64,000 bases of DNA, from positions 2,232,001 to 2,296,000 of the forward strand of contig NZ_CP048882.1 in assembly GCF_015910445.1 (NCBI RefSeq), read 5' to 3'. The notes under the pieces were generated by a model. It did not search any database. It worked only from the letters and a program-made list of their open reading frames with translations, and was not told the DNA's origin. Shown in pieces: positions 58,377 through 64,000 of the stretch (the first letter of the stretch is position 1; every line of letters starts with the position of its first letter). This DNA comes from Streptomyces bathyalis. Its GTDB lineage: Bacteria; Actinomycetota; Actinomycetes; Streptomycetales; Streptomycetaceae. Position numbers and translations under genes: made by a program.

Positions 58377-61300
58377 TCATCCGGCCTCCAGAGCAGCGAT
58401 CCGCTCCCTCGTCTCGCGGATCTCGTCCCAGGGCAGTTCTTCGGACAGCTCGCCCGCGAGACGCTGCCACTCGTCGGACGCGGCCCGGTAGTCGGCGAGG
58501 GCGGCCTGGGAGCGGTCGGCCCGCCGGTGGAGGTCGGCCCGTCCCATCAGGGCACGGGCCACGGCTACCGATGCCCGAGCTGCGCCGCGTGCCTCCAGAG
58601 CCTCGTTGAGCGACCGGGTCAGCGCCTCGCGGGCACGGCCCGGCTGGACGTGGCCGGCGGGGTAGAGCTGCCGGGCCTTCCCGAGCGACAGCCAGGCCTC
58701 GGCGCGCAATTGGCCCTCGGGGGACTTGCGGGCGGCCAGTTCGAGCAGATGACAGCCCTCGTAGAGGTCAGGGAGGAACTGCTCACGCTGGTAGCGGGCC
58801 ACGAGTGCGCCGCCGAGCAGGAGCTGGACGCGGGACGCGAGCGCCCCCTCGGCGGGCGCGGTGGTGAGCGCTTCGCGCAGCAGCCCCTCGGCATGCCCGG
58901 ACGCCTCCTCCGCCCCGCCGTCGTCCAGCAGCATCGACCCCCACTCCGTGAGGAGTTCCGCACGGTCCAGGCTGTCGCGTTCCGTGAGGGCCTCCGCGGC
59001 GGCGAATGCGGAGTCAGCTGCGGAGAGGTCGCCTCCGTCCCTGTGCACACGCGCGCGCCCCCGTGCACAGCGCAGCCGCAGCGCGCCGTCCTCGCCCGCT
59101 GCGACCTCGGCCCGGTCCAGATTCGCGAGCCGTTCACTGATCTCGGCTCCGGAGCGGCGCAGAGCGGAGCTGCGGTCGAGCAGCGCTCCGCAGAGCCGGT
59201 CGTCCGGCCGTCCGGTCGTGATGAGTAGATCGGCGGCAGCACCCAGTTCGACGGCAGCCTCCGCGGCGACGGAGCGCTGCTCGGCGTGGCCCCCGTCCTC
59301 CGTCCTGCACAGTTCCAGCAGCACCCGGCCCAGCCACAGCCGCCGCTCGGCCTCGACGCGCTTGCGCAAGGTCCCGTCCGCGCGCCGCGTACCGCCCGCC
59401 GCTCCGCGCAGTGTGCGCACCGCGGCGAGCAGAGGTGCGAGGTCGCCGTCGTTCTTCCACAACTCGTACTGCACACGGGCCAGTTCGAGCCGGATCTCGA
59501 TCCCGTCGCCGGTCAGCAGGCTCTCCGCCTCGCGCAGCAGCTCCTGTGCCCGTCCCGGACGCCGGCGTACGGCCCCGGTCCTGGTCATGGCGCGCAGCAC
59601 CTGCCCGAGCACGAGCCGGGCGTTCTCCTCCTCCGCCGCCACGCCGGCCTCGGCGTGGCGGCGTGCCTCGTCGAGCAGCCACGGATCGCCCTGCTCCCTC
59701 CAGCGGCGCAGCAGCAGTTCCGCCTGGGCGGCACCGCCGGACGCGTCTGCCGCCGGATCGGGTATGTACTGGCGCACCACGCGTGCCGGGATCTGGGCGA
59801 AGAGCTCGTCAGGCACGTCACGGATGTCGGACCGCGCGTCCTCGGCGGGCTCCTCTCCCACTGACCGCCTGCTCAGCCGTGCCACCGCCAGCGCCGGGAA
59901 GTTGCGCGTCCCCTTGCCGAAGCGCCGGGTGACGTACTCGGAGAGGTGCTTGAGCACCAACTCGGCCGCACCCTGGTCGAGGGACTGCAACAGCAGTTCC
60001 TGCACGCCGTATACGAAGTCGTACCGCGGCCCCGGCGAGTCCTCGACGTCGGGAAGCCGCTCCAGCAGCCCGCTGAGCAGCACCTCCGCCAGCTCCATGG
60101 GCCCGGTGTCGGGGAGCATCGCCTCCTGGACGAGCTGGATGACGGGCAGCACCAGCGGTACGGCAGCCAGATGAACGGCGAGATCGAGCGCCCCGGGAGA
60201 GGCGGAGGCGCGGAAGGCGCCGAGCAGTTCGCGGGGGTCGGCCCGGCGCGAACCCTGCGGAGCGGGCATCGCGTGGTGCCGCGGCCGCACCCAGGCGGCG
60301 GCACCACGCACAGTCTGCCGTCCCTCGCCCCCCAGCAGACGCGCCCAGCTGCCGAGTGCGGCGGGCGTGGGCAGGAGCACGGGAACGGGCAGCGCGTCGG
60401 GCGCGGGCGGCGGCCCGTAGCCGTCGGGTTCGAAGGTGACCGGGCCGCCTTGTCCCGTGTCGCGTACGAGCAGCCCGGGTTCGCCCGGCAGGGCCGTGCG
60501 CGGCCACAGCCGAGGGGGCAGCGGCTGCACCACCGCCGTCGGCGATCCGCCGGACCAGCGGTGCAGCAACCGCTGAGCGCCGCCGTCCTGCCAGAGCGGC
60601 CCCACGCAGTCGCTGACGATGAGCGTCAGACGCCGCCCCGTGGTGTCGCGGTACTGGTCGGCGGGGCGCAGCCGGGTGGTGGAAGGGTCGGGTCCGGTGC
60701 CGATGAGCGGCGTACCGCCCTTGCCGCGGTGCAGGCAGAGGGCCTGCACGTCGCGGAAGGCACCGAGGCGTTCGCAGGTCTGGCGGAGCTTGTCGAAGGT
60801 CAGCTGCCAGACCGAGGTGGTGGCCGACGCGTCCATCAGCAGCAGCAGTTCGGCTTCGGGCCGGGCTGCCGGCCCGAAGACAGGACGCACGGCACCGCTG
60901 CGGGCGCTCAGTTCGGCGCTTGCCGCCTCGTCCAGTACGGAATGCGCGGAAGGCAGGGACGGCAGCCGGGGCCGGTAGCCCAGTAATGGGCGCAGGGCGC
61001 GCTGCATCCCGAGCAGGCCCGGCAAGGTGCTGGCGGCGGGGGCACGCACGGGGAAGGCGCTGCCAGGGGCTCCGCCGTGCCGGTCCGGCGCGTACAGGGA
61101 CACCGTGGACCGGGAGGGGGTCGCTGCCCGCCTCCCCGGGGCCGGGGACCTCGATTCGGGCTCGTCCGTCTCCGGAGCCGGCATCTGGCGGCGGTGCCCG
61201 TACAGGTCCCCCGCGGCTTCCGCTGCCTCCTCACCGTCCTGAACCGGAGCCGGTTGCGTCACCTCGCGCGCGCCCGGGTCCGCCCAGCGGGCGAGCCACA

Positions 61301-61421
61301 GCGCATCTGCCACCTCTTCCGCCGTCGGCTCCCAACCCGCCTCGCGCATGCGTGAGACGAGCGCGGCCAGCCGTGACCCGGCTCGGTGGGGCAGCCCGCT
61401 CGGGAGCCCGCTGCGGTCCAT
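58377..61421 (-). CDS. vWA-TPR protein of a ternary conflict system (SAV_2336 type)
   Basis: A 1014-residue protein. After a Pro/Arg/Ser-rich linker (about 50-130), AELLLLMDASATTSVW (D197-x-S199-x-T201) is a slightly altered MIDAS motif of a von Willebrand A domain and LTLIVSDCVGPLW its later acid. The second half is TPR-like helical repeats (LLLRRWREQGDPWLLDEAR, ERLANLDRAEVAAGEDGAL and others). It matches what I know as SAV_2336-type proteins, which travel with a MoxR ATPase. The ATG lies 6 bp before (in transcript order, after) the MoxR stop, with GAGGTG upstream, so the two are coupled. Confidence 0.78.
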   Translation of the reverse strand: MDRSGLPSGLPHRAGSRLAALVSRMREAGWEPTAEEVADALWLARWADPGAREVTQPAPVQDGEEAAEAAGDLYGHRRQMPAPETDEPESRSPAPGRRAATPSRSTVSLYAPDRHGGAPGSAFPVRAPAASTLPGLLGMQRALRPLLGYRPRLPSLPSAHSVLDEAASAELSARSGAVRPVFGPAARPEAELLLLMDASATTSVWQLTFDKLRQTCERLGAFRDVQALCLHRGKGGTPLIGTGPDPSTTRLRPADQYRDTTGRRLTLIVSDCVGPLWQDGGAQRLLHRWSGGSPTAVVQPLPPRLWPRTALPGEPGLLVRDTGQGGPVTFEPDGYGPPPAPDALPVPVLLPTPAALGSWARLLGGEGRQTVRGAAAWVRPRHHAMPAPQGSRRADPRELLGAFRASASPGALDLAVHLAAVPLVLPVIQLVQEAMLPDTGPMELAEVLLSGLLERLPDVEDSPGPRYDFVYGVQELLLQSLDQGAAELVLKHLSEYVTRRFGKGTRNFPALAVARLSRRSVGEEPAEDARSDIRDVPDELFAQIPARVVRQYIPDPAADASGGAAQAELLLRRWREQGDPWLLDEARRHAEAGVAAEEENARLVLGQVLRAMTRTGAVRRRPGRAQELLREAESLLTGDGIEIRLELARVQYELWKNDGDLAPLLAAVRTLRGAAGGTRRADGTLRKRVEAERRLWLGRVLLELCRTEDGGHAEQRSVAAEAAVELGAAADLLITTGRPDDRLCGALLDRSSALRRSGAEISERLANLDRAEVAAGEDGALRLRCARGRARVHRDGGDLSAADSAFAAAEALTERDSLDRAELLTEWGSMLLDDGGAEEASGHAEGLLREALTTAPAEGALASRVQLLLGGALVARYQREQFLPDLYEGCHLLELAARKSPEGQLRAEAWLSLGKARQLYPAGHVQPGRAREALTRSLNEALEARGAARASVAVARALMGRADLHRRADRSQAALADYRAASDEWQRLAGELSEELPWDEIRETRERIAALEAG

Positions 61422-61427
61422 CCTCGA

Positions 61428-62456
61428 TCACCTCGGGCGGTCGAGCGGCCGCAGCAGCATCTCGGCGAGACGGTTGCGCGTCACCCGCTCCGCGCCTGCT
61501 GCCCGCTGTGTCAGGTACAGAGCGTTGAGCAGTTGGTCCGTGGCGACGACTTGTCCGGCGTCGCGCTCCAGGAAGCGCCTGATGTACTCCTCGCCCTCCA
61601 CGAGAGCTTCTTCGCCGAGATGGGCCGTGACCATGGCGGCGAGTTGCTTTTCGGTGGGCGGTTTCAGCTCCAGCTGGATGCACCGGCGCAGCAGCGCGGC
61701 AGGGAAGTCGCGCTCGCCGTTGGACGTCAGGACGATGAACGGGAAGGTCGTGCAGCGGACCAGGCCCCCGGTCACGGCCACCTTGTCGCCGTCGTCCGTG
61801 AGCACGTCGCTGACCGGCTCCCGGTCGGCGCTGCGCTCCAGCTCCCGGATCGTGAACTCGCCCTCCTCCAGCACGTTCAGAAGGTCGTTCGGAAGGTCGA
61901 TATCGCTCTTGTCCAGCTCGTCGACGAGCAGCACGCGGGGCAGCGCATCCTGGCCCTCGCGTTGCGGCAGCAGCGCCGTGCCCAGCGGACCCAGCCTGAT
62001 GTACGAGCCGATGGGGGGCCGTTCGGCCCGTTCCCCGCCGACGGCCCTGTCCAGCTGTACGTCCTGGAGGCGGCCGATGGCGTCGTAGTGATAGAGCCCG
62101 TCCTGGAGAGCGGTTCGGCTGACGATGGGCCAGCGCAGCACCCGTCCGAGACCCAGCTCGTAGGCGACGGCATGTGCGAGCGTCGACTTGCCGGTGCCGG
62201 GATTGCCGGTGACCAGCAGCGGCCGGCGCAGATACAGCGCCGCGTTGATCGCCTCGACCTCTTCGGGACGCGGGTGCAGGTTCTCGACCAACTGCCGCTG
62301 CACGCCCAGCCGTCGGGCAGCCCCGCGTTCGTCCTCGGCGTCGCCGCTTCCGGAGCCGCTCGAGAGGGTGAAATCCCTCCAGGGCGGCGGGTCCGGTAAG
62401 TGCCGGGCGCCGTCGTGCGGGAGGCCCGCTCCCCGGTAGATCCGCCAATCGCTCAC
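61428..62456 (-). CDS. MoxR-family AAA+ ATPase
   Basis: A 342-residue ATPase starting at GTG 62456, six bases after GAGGAG. The N-terminal extension (about 60 residues) holds DWRIYRGAGLPHDGARHLP, a segment also seen in related actinobacterial MoxR proteins. Walker A is LVTGNPGTGKS (about 84-91), Walker B LPRVLLVDELDKSDIDLP, sensor FIVLTSNGERDFPAALLRRC with the arginine finger region. MoxR proteins act as chaperones with vWA partners; the gene lies between the VMAP-C-like gene and the vWA-TPR gene, the classic ternary arrangement. Confidence 0.85.
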   Translation of the reverse strand: MSDWRIYRGAGLPHDGARHLPDPPPWRDFTLSSGSGSGDAEDERGAARRLGVQRQLVENLHPRPEEVEAINAALYLRRPLLVTGNPGTGKSTLAHAVAYELGLGRVLRWPIVSRTALQDGLYHYDAIGRLQDVQLDRAVGGERAERPPIGSYIRLGPLGTALLPQREGQDALPRVLLVDELDKSDIDLPNDLLNVLEEGEFTIRELERSADREPVSDVLTDDGDKVAVTGGLVRCTTFPFIVLTSNGERDFPAALLRRCIQLELKPPTEKQLAAMVTAHLGEEALVEGEEYIRRFLERDAGQVVATDQLLNALYLTQRAAGAERVTRNRLAEMLLRPLDRPR

Positions 62457-62529
62457 TGTGAGCTCCTCGCTGTTCCGGTCCGGTTCGGGGGTCGTCGTGA
62501 CGTCGGTGTATGCGGGTGGGTGCCCGAAG

Positions 62530-64000
62530 CTACGGGCGGAGCGGGGGTGCTCGGAGCGGTTCGTCGGCAAGTTGCGGTCCTTGCGGCGGATCGTAAAGGA
62601 GAACCAGCTCTCCGGCCCGGGAAGTTGCGATCTTAGAGTCGTCAGGACCGGCATTCCGGTTGCGCAGATCGCGTACGAGTTCGCGCAGGCTCTTCGGTGC
62701 TCCGGCGGAGACCGCGGAACGGAGCAGCTTCGCGGCGCGTTCCTGGAACTCTCCGCAATCCGCGTGCTCTTCGTCGCATCGCCGCCACATGACCACCGGG
62801 TACCCAGCCCCCAGCGCAACACCCAGAGCCACGGCGCCCTGACCGCTGCCGGCCCGCGCGCAGTGCACGGGCACGGCATGCGGTTCGGCGCTGCGCAGCC
62901 TTCCGTATGCGGCCAGCTCGCTCTCGCGCTGGGTGTGGTGAAGCCCCTCCTCCCCGCCACCCGGAGCGCCCAGGCACAGCGGGACCGCTGCCATGTGTCC
63001 CTTCTTGATGACTCGCCAGCGCTGGTGCCACTCCGGGATGGGTTCCGCCTTCATCCACCGGTGCCGGTCGCGCAGCGCGACCGTCCGCCGGTGCCCCAGC
63101 GGCAGGGTGTGGGGACTGAACGGCTCGTCCGGGCCCGCCACCTTGGCCCGCCACATTTCCACCGGCTCGTCGAACAGCGCGCGCGGCAGCATGAAATCCA
63201 CCGCTGCCAGATGTTCGCCGATGTCTCCCTTGTCGAGGGCGTCGGCGAGGGCGGCGCGGATGTCACGCTCCAGCTCGCCGCGGGGCACGCCCGTCTCGTT
63301 CTGCCGGACGGGAGCGACCTGACCGTCCTCCTGGACGAGCTTGATCCGCCAGGGATGCGTGCCGTAGAGGTCGGGGTCGATCTCGACGAGCACGTCGGCG
63401 TAGGAGGAGCGGGGACGGGACACAGCCGTCGCGGAAACCAGGATGTCCCGCACGAGCTCCCTGTCGAGGCTGTTCGGCAGGGTCACCGCGGCGTTGCCGA
63501 CCCAGGCCTCCAACTCCGCGAGAGGGCTGGGCCGATGACCGGTGTGCTCCTCGTGAGGCACGGCACGGGGCCGCGGCACCGTGCTGCGGCCGGGCCCGGA
63601 CAGGGCCCGGCACACCCGCGCGGCGTACAGCACCACGGCTGCCCGTTCGCGGTCGCGGCTGCCCTCGCCGCCGCGGGCGCCGCCGTCGTGCATGTCGTAG
63701 AGCAGCCCGACGCCCTCGCGCCAGCTGCGCGGTGCGTGGACATGGAGCCGGAACGTCTCCCGCCTGACGTCGCGGCACGCCCCCTCCACCATCTCGAGCA
63801 CCTCGCCGGCACTGACCGGCGACGGCAACTCGGCGAAACGGCCGAAGAGTTCCGCGCGATCGTAGGCGGTGAACCCGCTCGCGTACCCGCCCGGGTCGCG
63901 TTGCTGCTCCCGCACGTACTGCTCTCGCGGCCAGCTCCAGTCGAGGGCGAGATAGCGCTCCAGATGGTGCCGGTCGTGAGCGCGCAACGCCTCCCGCCAC
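62530..64000 (-). CDS. VMAP-C-like protein, C-terminal part (cut by the window edge)
   Basis: About 490 codons are visible; the frame continues past 64000, so the N-terminus, often a protease or other effector domain in this family, is missing. Visible parts: helical WREALRAHDRHHLERY, then a long middle, and VLVEIDPDLYGTHPWRIKLV with the following MWRAKVAGPDEPF and HRWMKAEPIPEWHQRW, which I take as the VMAP-C core (vWA-MoxR-associated protein, C-terminal domain). It is upstream of the MoxR gene by 73 bp in the same direction. The C-terminus has WRRCDEEHADCGEFQ and an ELVLLYDPPQGP strand. Assignment rests mainly on the gene neighbourhood. Confidence 0.68.
   Translation of the reverse strand, partial: WREALRAHDRHHLERYLALDWSWPREQYVREQQRDPGGYASGFTAYDRAELFGRFAELPSPVSAGEVLEMVEGACRDVRRETFRLHVHAPRSWREGVGLLYDMHDGGARGGEGSRDRERAAVVLYAARVCRALSGPGRSTVPRPRAVPHEEHTGHRPSPLAELEAWVGNAAVTLPNSLDRELVRDILVSATAVSRPRSSYADVLVEIDPDLYGTHPWRIKLVQEDGQVAPVRQNETGVPRGELERDIRAALADALDKGDIGEHLAAVDFMLPRALFDEPVEMWRAKVAGPDEPFSPHTLPLGHRRTVALRDRHRWMKAEPIPEWHQRWRVIKKGHMAAVPLCLGAPGGGEEGLHHTQRESELAAYGRLRSAEPHAVPVHCARAGSGQGAVALGVALGAGYPVVMWRRCDEEHADCGEFQERAAKLLRSAVSAGAPKSLRELVRDLRNRNAGPDDSKIATSRAGELVLLYDPPQGPQLADEPLRAPPLRP

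Overview
The window is high-GC actinobacterial DNA. Its codon use, frequent GTG/TTG starts, GTGA/ATGA stop-start overlaps, conservon operon, SigB-type sigma factors, type VII secretion (T7SS) substrate genes and a kgd-type 2-oxoglutarate decarboxylase with a long Ala/Pro/Lys linker all point to Streptomyces or a close relative. The block lon / spermidine-synthase-like / response regulator / sensor kinase / kgd matches what I recall of the conserved Streptomyces chromosome core. No rRNA, tRNA, CRISPR array, intact insertion sequence or phage genes were seen.

Layout. 0-6.6 kb: the start of an XRE-type regulator gene (cut by the left edge), two small overlapping genes, a Tat-exported molybdenum hydroxylase with its 2Fe-2S subunit, a Pro/Gly-rich membrane protein, about 1.2 kb without genes and a zinc-ribbon methyltransferase. 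6.8-12.8 kb: an SPFH/band-7 protein facing a sugar ABC importer (lipoprotein, two permeases) that is coupled to a GH1-type glycosidase and preceded by an AACGTT-type operator. 12.9-16.4 kb: a four-gene T7SS substrate cassette. 16.5-21.5 kb: secreted isoamylase, secreted endonuclease I, a small NlpC/P60-like protein and an SCO4225-type membrane protein. 21.7-27.2 kb: a stress-sigma region with a STAS anti-anti-sigma factor, an ATPase anti-sigma factor, two SigB/F-type sigma factors and a CsbD protein; a secreted esterase and a gene remnant lie between them. 27.5-31.5 kb: two divergent diiron oxygenase-like genes with a TetR and a SoxR-type regulator. 31.7-33.8 kb: a degenerate protein kinase and a secreted NlpC/P60 hydrolase. 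33.9-39.5 kb: a complete conservon (kinase, roadblock, DUF742, GTPase) followed by a styrene-monooxygenase-like flavoprotein. 39.9-43.7 kb: PP2C-like protein, MarR regulator, GH25 lysozyme and a secreted beta-helix protein. 43.9-53.5 kb: lon with an HspR (HAIR) site, a spermidine-synthase-like protein, a two-component system and kgd.

53.6-64.0 kb is the most unusual part. Six genes run leftwards as one unit: a VMAP-C-like protein (cut by the right edge), a MoxR AAA+ ATPase, a vWA-TPR protein, an 84-residue peptide resembling the FxSxx-COOH cyclophane-precursor leader but lacking the FxSxx end, an HExxH protein of the putative 2-oxoglutarate-dependent peptide beta-hydroxylase type, and a TIR-like/NB-ARC/TPR protein of the FxsT type. 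It reads as a ternary vWA-MoxR-VMAP conflict system joined to a radical-SAM-free peptide-modification module. The unit ends at a 19-bp terminator hairpin shared with kgd.

Perfect inverted repeats separate most convergent gene pairs and look like bidirectional terminators. Two SigB-like promoter matches (before the first sigma gene and before csbD) and several dyads suggest regulatory wiring. All functions are read from sequence motifs; no database search was run.
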